From Candidatus Bipolaricaulota bacterium (GTDB lineage: Bacteria; Bipolaricaulota; Bipolaricaulia; UBA7950; UBA9294), in contig JANQEA010000066.1 in the NCBI GenBank assembly GCA_028278555.1, positions 57,566 to 121,565 of the forward strand: a DNA stretch of 64,000 nt. Direction: 5' to 3'. Position numbers and translations under genes: made by a program. Each line of letters starts with the position of its first letter. Position 1 is the first letter of the stretch. Shown here in pieces: positions 1 through 8,517 of the stretch. Below the pieces are notes generated by a model. It was not told the DNA's origin and ran no database searches. It saw only the letters and a program-made list of their open reading frames with translations.

Positions 1-535
1 GCCATCGCGACGCACCGGCCGCCAGCACGCTGGTGATGTGTTCGAGTTCGATCTGCTTCGCCGCGCCGCGCGCCGAGACGAGGATCTGGAAGAAGAGGGC
101 ACTCGCGACGATCGCAACCTTGACCGGGTTCCCGAGGCCGAAGATGAGGAACAGGATCAGGATGAACGCGACCTGCGGAATCGGATAGATGATGTAGATC
201 ATCGGGGAGATCAGCTGGTCAAGCCGCCGCTCGTGCCCGATCAGCAGTCCGAGCGGATACCCGAGCGAGAACGCGATCAGCATCGCCGTCACCAATCGCC
301 AGGCGCTAACCCAGAAATTCCGGAAGAGGGTCGGCCCAAGCCGCCTCATCTCGGCGATCGCCCGTAGGGGGTTCGGCAGGAAGGCCCGCCCCTTGACGTG
401 CTCGACGATCTCACTCGCCGCCCACCAAACGAGGAGCAGGACCGCGATCGCCAGGACGTATCGGAAGATGTGCCAAACGTACGGTCGATCCTGAAGGCTT
501 TTCAGCCACTGCCGCGATGCCCTCTTCCCGCTCAT
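1..535 (-). CDS. ABC transporter permease, NitT/TauT (SsuC/TauC) type, partial
   Basis: Reading the minus strand from the ATG at 535 gives 178 residues with no stop before the window edge, so the C-terminus is missing. The protein starts MSGKRASRQWLK and has hydrophobic segments near residues 23-42, 78-102 and 113-140, followed by an EAA-like loop with the ...LAAGASRW motif, as in BPD_transp_1 inner-membrane permeases. It would form the channel of an importer. Its start overlaps the stop of the ATPase gene by 4 nt, so the order is binding protein, ATPase, permease in one operon. The substrate cannot be read from the sequence; relatives carry taurine, alkanesulfonates, nitrate or thiamine precursors. 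Confidence 0.88.
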   Translation of the reverse strand, partial: MSGKRASRQWLKSLQDRPYVWHIFRYVLAIAVLLLVWWAASEIVEHVKGRAFLPNPLRAIAEMRRLGPTLFRNFWVSAWRLVTAMLIAFSLGYPLGLLIGHERRLDQLISPMIYIIYPIPQVAFILILFLIFGLGNPVKVAIVASALFFQILVSARGAAKQIELEHITSVLAAGASRW

Positions 536-1263
536 CCCTCCAACGCCTCCCGGAGCTGCCCGACAATCCCGGCGAACTCGGCCGTCTCTCGGTAGTGCAG
601 ATCTCCGACGCCCGGATTCTCGACCGTGCGTTTGACCCGTGCCGGCCGCTCGGTCAGGACCGCGATCCGCTGCCCGAGGAACGCCGCCTCCTCGATGTCG
701 TGGGTCACCAGCACGAGCGAGAACGCCCGATCTCGCCAAAGCTGGAGGAAGAGGTCCTGAATTCGCTCCTTGGTCAGCGTATCGAGCGAGGCGAGCGGCT
801 CGTCCATCAGCATCACCGAGGGAGACATCGAGAGTGCCCGCGCGATCCCGACACGCCGCTTCATCCCCTCCGATAGCTCGACCGGGAATCGACCCTTCAC
901 GCCGGCCAGCCCGAGCTCCTCGAGGACGGATGCCGCCGTCTTCCTCGGATACTCCTTGCTGAGGAGAAGGCTCAGGTTCGCGTTCTGCCAGACGGTCTTC
1001 CACGGTAGCAGCCCGGCGTTTTGGAGGATCAGGGCGATCTCCCGGCGTGGGCCGGTCACGTTTTCGCCGCCGACCTCGATCCCGCCGTTTCGCGGTCGCA
1101 CGAGCCCGGCAACAGAGAAGAGGAGCGTCGTCTTTCCGCAGCCCGACGGACCGATCAGCGCCAGACTCTCGCCCGGCTCGACGCGGAGCGAGATCCCGTC
1201 GACCGCGAGCACGGCACGCGCGCCGCGGCCGTACTCGATGATGACGTCACGGATGTCGATCAT
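532..1263 (-). CDS. ABC transporter ATP-binding protein, NitT/TauT type
   Basis: A 243-residue ATPase starting MIDIRDVIIEYG. It has a Walker A motif GPSGCGKTT, a signature LSEGMKRRVG (LSEGM instead of LSGGQ), Walker B VMLMDEPLASLD with the catalytic Glu, and the switch His in VTHDIEEA. These are the features of the SsuB/TauB family, which powers import from the cytoplasmic face. The start at 1263 is chosen because it overlaps the stop of the upstream binding-protein gene by 4 nt (ATGA) and matches the family's N-terminus; an in-frame start further upstream would lie inside that gene. It is coupled by another 4-nt overlap to the permease downstream. Confidence 0.93.
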   Translation of the reverse strand: MIDIRDVIIEYGRGARAVLAVDGISLRVEPGESLALIGPSGCGKTTLLFSVAGLVRPRNGGIEVGGENVTGPRREIALILQNAGLLPWKTVWQNANLSLLLSKEYPRKTAASVLEELGLAGVKGRFPVELSEGMKRRVGIARALSMSPSVMLMDEPLASLDTLTKERIQDLFLQLWRDRAFSLVLVTHDIEEAAFLGQRIAVLTERPARVKRTVENPGVGDLHYRETAEFAGIVGQLREALEG

Positions 1264-2270
1264 CGGATGAACTGGAAATCGGTGCTCTCTTCGTACGTCG
1301 GCGATCGATAGACGTAGCCCTTGTCGAGCATCCACGCGAGGACGTCCTCATAGTCCGATCGGGAGAGGACCGACGGCAGGTCGAAGGTCGGGATCGGGAT
1401 CGTGTCGAAGACCTCTTGGTTGATCGTCGACCGATCCGCCCCCTGGAAGAAGAGCGACAACGCGACGTCGATCCCGCGGTCGATCAGATCGTCGCGCGGT
1501 GTGGCGTTGATCCGCTCGATCGCTTCGATGTAGGCGGCGTAAAATGCCGCGATCGCCTCCGGCTGGGCGGCCATGTAGTCGCGATCGAAGACGATCACCG
1601 AGGGGAGGACACCGATTCCGGAGAAGTCGTCGTGGATCACCAGCTCGACCGGAGCTCCGCCGGGCGGGTGGTAGGTCGCGATGTAGCTGACGTACGGCTC
1701 AGGGAGAACGGCGGCCGGAAGCGTCTGCGCGGCGAACCAGACCGCCATCTGCAGCATGTCGTGGAAGTAGGTCGTCCTCGCCGGCTCGACGTCTTCGCCC
1801 CGGCGATCGGCGAGGAGTCGATCGAGGAGGTACTCGGTATCGCTCCGGTAGATCGTTCCGATCGAATACTCGGAAGCGAGGAGCGAGTCCAACGACTCGA
1901 CCCGGAACGACGCCGGCGACAGGAGCGCAAGTGCCATACCTCCCGTCTGCGGCTGCGAACTCGCCGCGCTCGTGATGACGATGTCGCCTCCGGACGTCGA
2001 ATCGAGGATCGACCGCGTGATGTCTTCCATCATTCCATCGAGATTGCCGGTCATCAGCGCGGCACTTCGCTGCTGGTTGTCGGCGATTCCGATCAGCTCG
2101 ACCGAGACGCCGTGTGCTTCGAACAGGCCCCATTCCTGCGCGAACGCGATCGGCAGCGCCTCGAGGACCGGAGGGAGGCTGAATCGGAGGGTCGGAAGCG
2201 TCTCTCCAACGGCTGCGATCGATATCGAAGTGAGAACGAAGAAAAGGGCCGCCCGTCGAATCCAGACCAT
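1260..2270 (-). CDS. ABC transporter substrate-binding protein, NitT/TauT/SsuA-like
   Basis: A 336-residue protein with an N-terminal signal peptide (MVWIRRAALFFVLTSISIAAVGE) and a periplasmic binding fold of the SsuA/ThiY type. The segment TLRFSLPPVLEALPIAFAQ followed by EWGLFEAHGVSVELI is typical of the NMT1-like family. There is no lipobox cysteine, so a soluble periplasmic or anchored form is likely. It is the first gene of the three-gene importer and has a good Shine-Dalgarno sequence (GAGGGGGA) and a consensus-like promoter upstream. The ligand is not deducible from the sequence. Confidence 0.9.
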   Translation of the reverse strand: MVWIRRAALFFVLTSISIAAVGETLPTLRFSLPPVLEALPIAFAQEWGLFEAHGVSVELIGIADNQQRSAALMTGNLDGMMEDITRSILDSTSGGDIVITSAASSQPQTGGMALALLSPASFRVESLDSLLASEYSIGTIYRSDTEYLLDRLLADRRGEDVEPARTTYFHDMLQMAVWFAAQTLPAAVLPEPYVSYIATYHPPGGAPVELVIHDDFSGIGVLPSVIVFDRDYMAAQPEAIAAFYAAYIEAIERINATPRDDLIDRGIDVALSLFFQGADRSTINQEVFDTIPIPTFDLPSVLSRSDYEDVLAWMLDKGYVYRSPTYEESTDFQFIR

Positions 2271-2305
2271 CGACTTCCCCCTCGCGAGTTGAGATCTCGA
2301 CCGCG

Positions 2306-2334
2306 ATTATACCCACCGCCGTCACAGCGACCAA
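2306..2334 (-). promoter_or_regulatory. Sigma70-type promoter of the NitT/TauT-type importer
   Basis: On the minus strand TTGGTC (2334-2329) is separated by exactly 17 nt from a perfect TATAAT (2311-2306). It lies about 36 nt upstream of the start codon at 2270. Confidence 0.75.
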
Positions 2335-2418
2335 TCGCCCATTTGCAGATCGCACCATCGCTTCCCGGTGTCGAGCCAGGGGAAACCTGGGCGAAGGTCG
2401 TGTATCATCACGGTTCTG

Positions 2419-4152
2419 ATGGATGGGCTGACAACATGGTTGTGGCGTTATCGGGGGCGAATTCTCGCGGGGTTCCTCTCACTGCTGATGGTCAACGGGG
2501 CGACGATCCTCGTCCCGCTCGTCATCCGTGAGGCGATCGACCGGCTGACCCTCGGCGAGGGAGCCCTCCTCCGGAGCGGGCTGATGATCACCGGCCTCGC
2601 CGCGGTCGTGATGATCTTCCGTTTCCTCTGGCGGTACTTCTTCATCGGCGCGGCGCGGCGGATCGAGCGCGAACTCCGGGCGAAGCTCTACTCGCACCTG
2701 CTCGGCCTGTCGGCCTCGTTCTACAATGAGACGAAGACCGGCGACCTGATGGCCCACGCGACCAACGACATCGAGGCGATCGCCCGGGCCTGCGGGTTCG
2801 GCGCGATCACGATCGCCGATCCGCTGTTCATGATCCCCGTCTCGGTCGCAATCATGATCTCGATCGATCCGCGCCTGACGCTCTACGCAATCCTCCCTCT
2901 GCCGGTCCTGACGCTGTTCATGCTCTGGTTCGGGACGGTGATCCATCGCCGATTCGAGGCCGTCCAGGAGGCGTTCTCCACCCTGATGGAGAAGGTCCGC
3001 GAGACCGTCTCCGGCATCCGGGTGTTGAAGTCGTTCGTCCAGGAACGGGGCACCGAGGACGACTTCTCGACGACCAACCAGCTTCAGGTCGACCGGAACA
3101 TGGCGCTCGTCCGGATCATGGGCCTCTTCCATCCGATGATCGAGCTCCTCTCCGGCGCGTCGCTCGCGATCATCCTCTGGATCGGCGGTGTCGGCGTCAT
3201 CCGCTCGACGATCTCGCTCGGCGACTTCGTCGCCTTCACCCAGTACCTGTCGATGCTGATCTGGCCGATGGTCGCGATGGGCTGGGCGGTCAACCTGATC
3301 CAGCGTGGCCGAGCCTCCCTCGGACGGATCAACCGCCTCCTCGCCGAGACGCCGGAGATCGTCGCGCCGGCCAAGCCGCGTTCGCTTTCCGGGACCCGGA
3401 TCGAGATCCGCGATCTGACGTTCGCCTATCCCTCGCCGGACGGGCGCCCGGCGACGCCTGCGCTGTCGGACATCCAGCTGACGATCGACGAGGGGATGAC
3501 CCTCGGGATCGTCGGGCTGACCGGCGCCGGGAAGAGCACGCTCGCCCATCTGATCCCGCGGATCTTCGATCCCCCGGTCGGGACGATCTGCATCGGCGGG
3601 ATCGACATCCGCGATGTCGGGCTCGACGAGCTCCGCCGGTCGATCGGCTTCGTCCCGCAGGATCCGTTCCTCTTCTCCGCGACGCTGTCGGAGAACATCG
3701 CGTTCGGCGTTCCGGACGCCGCGCAGGAGACAATCGAAGAGGCGGCGATCCTCGCAGGGATTCACGACGAGATCCTCGAGTTCCCCGAGGGATACGAGAC
3801 GACCGTCGGCGAACGCGGCATCTCGCTTTCCGGCGGTCAGAAGCAACGGATCGCGATCGCCCGTGCCCTCCTCCTCAAGCCGCAGATCGTCATCTTCGAC
3901 GATCCGCTCTCCGCCGTCGACGCCGAGCGGGAGGAGTTCATCCTCGGCAAGCTGCGCGAGTTCTTCCACGGACGAACGAGCATCATCATCGCGCACCGGA
4001 TCTCCGCAGTGATGCACGCCGACCAAACGATCGTCATCGACAAGGGTCGGATCGTCGAGCGAGGAACGCACGAGGAGCTGATCACCGGCGACGGGATCTA
4101 CGCCCGAATCTGGAAGCTGCAGCAGGCTGAGAGGAGGGCGAGTCAGTCGTGA
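2419..4152 (+). CDS. Heterodimeric ABC exporter subunit, degenerate-site half
   Basis: A 577-residue fused exporter half: about six TM segments in residues 1-310, then a nucleotide-binding domain. Walker A is GLTGAGKST, the signature is the canonical LSGGQKQR and the switch is IIIAHR. Walker B reads IVIFDDPLSAVD, so the catalytic Glu is Asp, the usual mark of the degenerate ATP site in heterodimeric exporters such as TM287/288 or LmrCD. The start MDGLTTWLW is chosen over an upstream in-frame GTG at 2368 because it begins right at the first TM segment and lies 10 nt after a TATCAT box (2403-2408). It is translationally coupled (GTGA overlap) to the next gene. The substrate is unknown; relatives export drugs or lipids. 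Confidence 0.92.
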   Translation: MDGLTTWLWRYRGRILAGFLSLLMVNGATILVPLVIREAIDRLTLGEGALLRSGLMITGLAAVVMIFRFLWRYFFIGAARRIERELRAKLYSHLLGLSASFYNETKTGDLMAHATNDIEAIARACGFGAITIADPLFMIPVSVAIMISIDPRLTLYAILPLPVLTLFMLWFGTVIHRRFEAVQEAFSTLMEKVRETVSGIRVLKSFVQERGTEDDFSTTNQLQVDRNMALVRIMGLFHPMIELLSGASLAIILWIGGVGVIRSTISLGDFVAFTQYLSMLIWPMVAMGWAVNLIQRGRASLGRINRLLAETPEIVAPAKPRSLSGTRIEIRDLTFAYPSPDGRPATPALSDIQLTIDEGMTLGIVGLTGAGKSTLAHLIPRIFDPPVGTICIGGIDIRDVGLDELRRSIGFVPQDPFLFSATLSENIAFGVPDAAQETIEEAAILAGIHDEILEFPEGYETTVGERGISLSGGQKQRIAIARALLLKPQIVIFDDPLSAVDAEREEFILGKLREFFHGRTSIIIAHRISAVMHADQTIVIDKGRIVERGTHEELITGDGIYARIWKLQQAERRASQS

Positions 4153-6236
4153 ACGATCACTTTCACGAAGACGAAGTCCTCGGCAAAGCGTTCGACGCGC
4201 GCCTGATGCGGCGGCTGATCCGCTTTCTTTCACCATATCGCGCGCTGTTTGCCGTCTGCGTCCTCCTGACGGTCGCGATCGCTGGGCTCCAACTCGTCAT
4301 CCCCTACATCAGCAAGGTCGCGATCGACAGCTTCATGACGCTCCCGCGGAGCATCGTCGTTCTCGACGAGGTGCCGACCGCCGGGAATCCGATCGATCTC
4401 GGCAACGGGCAATACCTCGTGGAGACGCAGCATGTCCCCCCAGAGGTCCGACGCGACTGGGAGGCCGCGGGGATCCTGTCGATCGAGCGCTACCTGTGGA
4501 TCGACGCCGGCTCGGACGAAGCGACCTTCGCCGAGAGCCATCCCGAGACGTTCACCGCCGTTCCCGGAGGCTGGTTCGCCAGCGAGGAGGACTTGCGGGC
4601 GCTGCCGACGCGGGATCTCGAGCGGATCCGCGGCTCGGCCATCGCCGGGGTCATCCGGCTGGCGGGAATCTTCGCCATCGTTCTGCTGACCCGCCTCCTC
4701 TTCACCGTTCTCCAGGTCTACCTGTTGCAGTACACCGGCCAGCGCGTGATGTACGACATGCGCCGAGGGCTGTTCGCGCATGTGCTGCGCCTCCCGCTCC
4801 GGTTCTTCGATCGGAACCCGGTCGGCCGTCTCGTCACGCGGGTGACCAACGACGTCGCCGCGATCAACGAGATGTTCACATCGATGCTGGTGAACCTCTT
4901 CCGCGATGCCTTCCTCATCCTCGGGATCCTGATCGTGATGTTCAGCCTCGAGTGGAGACTCGCTCTCGTCATCTTCGCCCTCTTCCCGATCATCGTCATC
5001 GCCGCGTGGCAGTTCCGGAACCGCGTCCGCGCGGCGTACCGCGAGGTTCGTCGACAGATCGCCCGCCTGAACGCCTACCTCCAGGAATCGATCTCCGGGA
5101 TGCGAATCATCCAGATCTTCGTCCAGGAGCATCAATCGAACGTCCGTTTCGGCGGGATCAACCAGGCGAAATACGTCGCGCAGATCCGACAGATGCTGAC
5201 GTTCGCCGTCTTCCGCCCGATGATGAGCTTCCTCAGCTCGTTCGCCATCGCGCTCGTCATCTGGTACGGCGGGTTCAACGTCCTCCGCGGCAGCCTCTCT
5301 CTCGGTGCGCTGACCGCGTTCATCCAGTACGTCCGTATGCTGTTCGAGCCGGTTCTCAACCTCTCCGAGGGATACAACGTCCTCCAGGCGGCGATGGCGT
5401 CGTCGGAGCGGATCTTCCGACTCCTCGACGAGGAAACGGAGGACCCGGGCCAGGGCGAGACCCTTCCCACGCCCGAGGGGCGGATCGAGTTCCGCGACGT
5501 CTGGTTCGCCTACAACGAAGAGGATTGGGTCCTCCGCGGCGTCTCGTTCGTCGCCGAGCCCGGGAAGCACATCGCCATCGTCGGGCCGACCGGATCGGGA
5601 AAGACGACGATCATCCGGATCCTCCTTCGGATGTACCCGATCCAGAAGGGGCAGATCCTCTTCGACGGCGTGCCGATCGAGCAGCTCGACCTCGCGGAGC
5701 TCCGGTCCAAGATGGCCGTCGTCCTCCAGGACGTCTTCCTCTTCTCCGGCGACATCATGGACAACATCAAGCTCCGGTCCGACATCCCGGAGGAGAAAGC
5801 GATCGAGTCGGCCCGGTTCGTCAGCGCCGACTTCGTCGAGGCCCTCCCCGATGGGTACCACACCGAGGTCAAGGAGCGTGGCGTGACGCTCTCCGTCGGC
5901 GAACGACAACTCCTCTCGTTCGCGCGCGCGGTCGCGTTCGACCCGACGGTCCTCGTCCTCGACGAAGCGACGGCGAGCATCGATTCACACACCGAGGCAC
6001 TCATCCAACGTTCCCTGCACAAGATCATGGAGGGGCGCACGTCGATCGTCATCGCCCACCGACTGTCGACGATCCGCGAAGCGGACACGATCATCGTCCT
6101 CCATAAGGGCGAACTCGTCGAGTCCGGAACGCACGAGGAGCTCCTCGCCGAAGACGGTCTTTACGCCGCGCTGCACTCCCTCCAGTTCGCGGAAGTCGAA
6201 GGCGGTTCTGCCTCTTCACCGAACGTCCCCGCGTAG
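4149..6236 (+). CDS. Heterodimeric ABC exporter subunit, consensus-Glu half with extracellular insert
   Basis: A 695-residue partner of the preceding gene, starting at a GTG that overlaps its stop. After the first TM segment (about residues 30-60) there is an unusual insert of about 100 hydrophilic residues (about 60-155) before TM2, expected to lie outside the cell. The ATPase domain has Walker A GPTGSGKTT, a non-canonical signature LSVGERQLL, Walker B VLVLDEATASID with the catalytic Glu, and the switch His in IVIAHRLS. The altered signature in this half and the Asp in the partner's Walker B would both line the same ATP site, leaving one hydrolytically competent site. The cargo is unknown. 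Confidence 0.92.
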   Translation: MNDHFHEDEVLGKAFDARLMRRLIRFLSPYRALFAVCVLLTVAIAGLQLVIPYISKVAIDSFMTLPRSIVVLDEVPTAGNPIDLGNGQYLVETQHVPPEVRRDWEAAGILSIERYLWIDAGSDEATFAESHPETFTAVPGGWFASEEDLRALPTRDLERIRGSAIAGVIRLAGIFAIVLLTRLLFTVLQVYLLQYTGQRVMYDMRRGLFAHVLRLPLRFFDRNPVGRLVTRVTNDVAAINEMFTSMLVNLFRDAFLILGILIVMFSLEWRLALVIFALFPIIVIAAWQFRNRVRAAYREVRRQIARLNAYLQESISGMRIIQIFVQEHQSNVRFGGINQAKYVAQIRQMLTFAVFRPMMSFLSSFAIALVIWYGGFNVLRGSLSLGALTAFIQYVRMLFEPVLNLSEGYNVLQAAMASSERIFRLLDEETEDPGQGETLPTPEGRIEFRDVWFAYNEEDWVLRGVSFVAEPGKHIAIVGPTGSGKTTIIRILLRMYPIQKGQILFDGVPIEQLDLAELRSKMAVVLQDVFLFSGDIMDNIKLRSDIPEEKAIESARFVSADFVEALPDGYHTEVKERGVTLSVGERQLLSFARAVAFDPTVLVLDEATASIDSHTEALIQRSLHKIMEGRTSIVIAHRLSTIREADTIIVLHKGELVESGTHEELLAEDGLYAALHSLQFAEVEGGSASSPNVPA

Positions 6237-6253
6237 CGATAACCCGCAAGAGT

Positions 6254-6282
6254 TTGGCGTTTCGTGCAGCATCGTGCATACT
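6254..6282 (+). promoter_or_regulatory. Promoter of the first GGDEF gene
   Basis: TTGGCG (6254-6259), 17-nt spacer, CATACT (6277-6282), just downstream of the ABC exporter stop and 15 nt before the chosen start at 6298. Confidence 0.6.
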
Positions 6283-6297
6283 TGGCCAGAGGGGGCC

Positions 6298-8412
6298 ATG
6301 GGCAAGCGCAATATCGCACGAGACGTAGACGTCAACCTCTATAAGGAACTCTACGATCGCGTTCCCATCGGCCTGTATCGAACTACAACTCGCGGTCAGA
6401 TCATCGACGTCAACCCGGCGCTCCTCCGCATGCTCGGATACCCGGACAAGGAGGCGCTCCTCGCCGAGGCCGCAGACACAATCTACGCCAATCCCGAAAG
6501 CCGGGGTCGGTGGCTCGCCGAAATGGAGGCGAAGGGGACAGTCTCCGGCTTCGAAGCGCAGTGGCGCCGGAGCGACCGGACCCTGATCTGGGTCGAGGAG
6601 AACGCGTACGCCGTCCGCAGCGACGACGGATCAATCCTCCACATCGAAGGGAGTGTCGACGACATCACCCGCCGGCGCACCGTCGAAGAGCGCCTCGCCG
6701 AAGAGCGGGTCCGATTCGAGCAGCTCTTCGCCGCCGCCCCCGAAGCGATCGTCCTCTGCGACAACGACGCGATCATTCAACGGGTCAACGACGAGTTCAC
6801 AAACCTCTTCGGCTACGCAGCTGACGAGGTCGTCGGAAAGAACATCGATCAGCTGATCGCCAAGGGGCTCAACGGCCTCCACGACGAAGCGAGCGGCGTC
6901 ACCGAGACGATCGCCGCCGGTGAGACCGCGTTCATCAGGGGAACGCAGCGCCGCCACAAGGACGGTCGACTGATCGACGTCTCGATCCTCGGCAAACCGA
7001 TCATGGTCGACGGCGTGAAGGTCGCCCTCTACGCGATCTACCGCGACATCACGGCCCGCGTCGCCATGGAACGGTCGCTCATCGAGGAGAAGGCGCGGTT
7101 CGAGCAGCTGTTCGCCGCCTCGCCGGAGGCGATCGTCCTCTGCGCCAACGACGGGGCGGTCCTCCGCGCGAACGACGAGTTCTACCGCCTGTTCGGCTAC
7201 ACAGCCGACGAGGTGATCGGCGCCGACATCGATCGTCTCGTTGCGGCGGAGGGGAACGGACAGCAGGACGAGGCGAAGGGGATCACGCAGCAGATCGCCG
7301 ACGGTCAGACGTCGTTCGTCGAGACGGAACGACAACACGCGGACGGGACCTCGCTGCATGTCTCGATCCTCGGCAAGCCGATCGAGATCGATGGAGATCA
7401 GGTCGCCGTCTATGGAATCTATCGCGACATCACCGCGCGGAAGGAAGCCGAGGCGGCGCTCGCCGCGTCCCGTAGGAAGGTCGAAGAGCTCCACGAGGCC
7501 GCCGACGCGCTCGGCGCAGCCGAGGACGAAGAAGCAGTCTACAGAATCACCGCCGAGGCGGCGGACCGCGTTCTCGGTTTCTCGCTCGGTCTTCTGTGCA
7601 TCGCGGACGAAGATGCGTTCGTCTGTCGTGCGGTCTCCTCGACCATCGAGCTGGAGGCGCCGGAGCGGACGCGAATCGACCCAACGGGCGTCGCCGTTCA
7701 GACGCTCGAATCCGGCCGCCCGATCATCGTCAATGACCCGCCGCCCGACAGGCTTCCACAGGGGATCCCGCCCACATCGCGGTCGCTGATCTGCGCGCCG
7801 ATCGGGGAGATCGGCATCTTCCAGGCAGCGTCGCTCGAGCCGGAAGCGTTCGGTGAAGAGGACGGCCGTCTCCTCGCGATCCTCCTCGGGCACACCGCCG
7901 TCGCGGCATCGCGGCTTCGGCTGCAACAGGAGCTGATCCGGCAGGCCCGCCACGACGCGCTGACCGGCGTCTTCAATCGCCACTACTTCAACGAACTGAT
8001 CGCGCAGGAGGTCCTTCGGGCGTCGCGCTACAACCATCCGATCGGCCTGTTGATGATCGACGTCGACCGGTTCAAGGAAATCAACGATCGATACGGGCAT
8101 CAGACGGGCGATATGGTGCTCAAGGAGATCGCGGACGTCCTCCGAACGACCGTCCGGCAGACCGACATGATCGTCCGCTACGGCGGCGATGAATTTCTCA
8201 TCATGCTGACCGAGACCGGCGAGGATGCGGAAGAGGCGGCGATCCGCGTCCGCGCCGCCGTCGTCGGCAGCGACAAGCTCAAACAGATCAGTGGTTTCGA
8301 CGTCACGGTCTCCGTCGGCAGCATCTTCTGGCATCCGGACGCGGGGACACCGATCGAGGAGGCGCTGGCGACGGCTGACTCGCGGATGTACGACGACAAG
8401 CGCCGCCGCTGA
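6298..8412 (+). CDS. PAS-PAS-PAS-GAF-GGDEF diguanylate cyclase
   Basis: A 704-residue soluble protein with three PAS domains (about 15-125, 136-250 and 260-375), a GAF domain (about 395-535) and a C-terminal GGDEF domain (about 545-704). The active-site motif is intact (RYGGDEFL), and the product-inhibition I-site RxxD (RQTD) lies five residues before it, so c-di-GMP synthesis with feedback control is likely. No TM segment or signal peptide is seen, so the PAS/GAF part probably senses cytoplasmic ligands. The start at 6298 follows a GA/G-rich stretch (AGAGGGGG); an in-frame ATG at 6274 would overlap the -10 box. It is followed by a close paralogue. Confidence 0.93.
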   Translation: MGKRNIARDVDVNLYKELYDRVPIGLYRTTTRGQIIDVNPALLRMLGYPDKEALLAEAADTIYANPESRGRWLAEMEAKGTVSGFEAQWRRSDRTLIWVEENAYAVRSDDGSILHIEGSVDDITRRRTVEERLAEERVRFEQLFAAAPEAIVLCDNDAIIQRVNDEFTNLFGYAADEVVGKNIDQLIAKGLNGLHDEASGVTETIAAGETAFIRGTQRRHKDGRLIDVSILGKPIMVDGVKVALYAIYRDITARVAMERSLIEEKARFEQLFAASPEAIVLCANDGAVLRANDEFYRLFGYTADEVIGADIDRLVAAEGNGQQDEAKGITQQIADGQTSFVETERQHADGTSLHVSILGKPIEIDGDQVAVYGIYRDITARKEAEAALAASRRKVEELHEAADALGAAEDEEAVYRITAEAADRVLGFSLGLLCIADEDAFVCRAVSSTIELEAPERTRIDPTGVAVQTLESGRPIIVNDPPPDRLPQGIPPTSRSLICAPIGEIGIFQAASLEPEAFGEEDGRLLAILLGHTAVAASRLRLQQELIRQARHDALTGVFNRHYFNELIAQEVLRASRYNHPIGLLMIDVDRFKEINDRYGHQTGDMVLKEIADVLRTTVRQTDMIVRYGGDEFLIMLTETGEDAEEAAIRVRAAVVGSDKLKQISGFDVTVSVGSIFWHPDAGTPIEEALATADSRMYDDKRRR

Positions 8413-8517
8413 CCCTCCCCAACTGGGTTCCTTCTTTCGGGAGCTCTGACTTCTAGGTTCGTTCCCATGACTCGCTCTTCGGTACCATAGGCATACTCCT
8501 TGGGACTGGAGATCCCG

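Noticed and set aside
2479..4236. Long minus-strand open frame of 585 codons inside the first ABC exporter gene
   Set aside because: It is antisense to an exporter gene with all ABC motifs, is rich in Arg/Asp/Glu and shows no domain; a GC-bias shadow.
4496..6106. Plus-strand alternative frame of 536 codons inside the second exporter gene
   Set aside because: Arg/Pro-rich shadow frame with no start signal; the exporter frame has clear TM and ATPase motifs.
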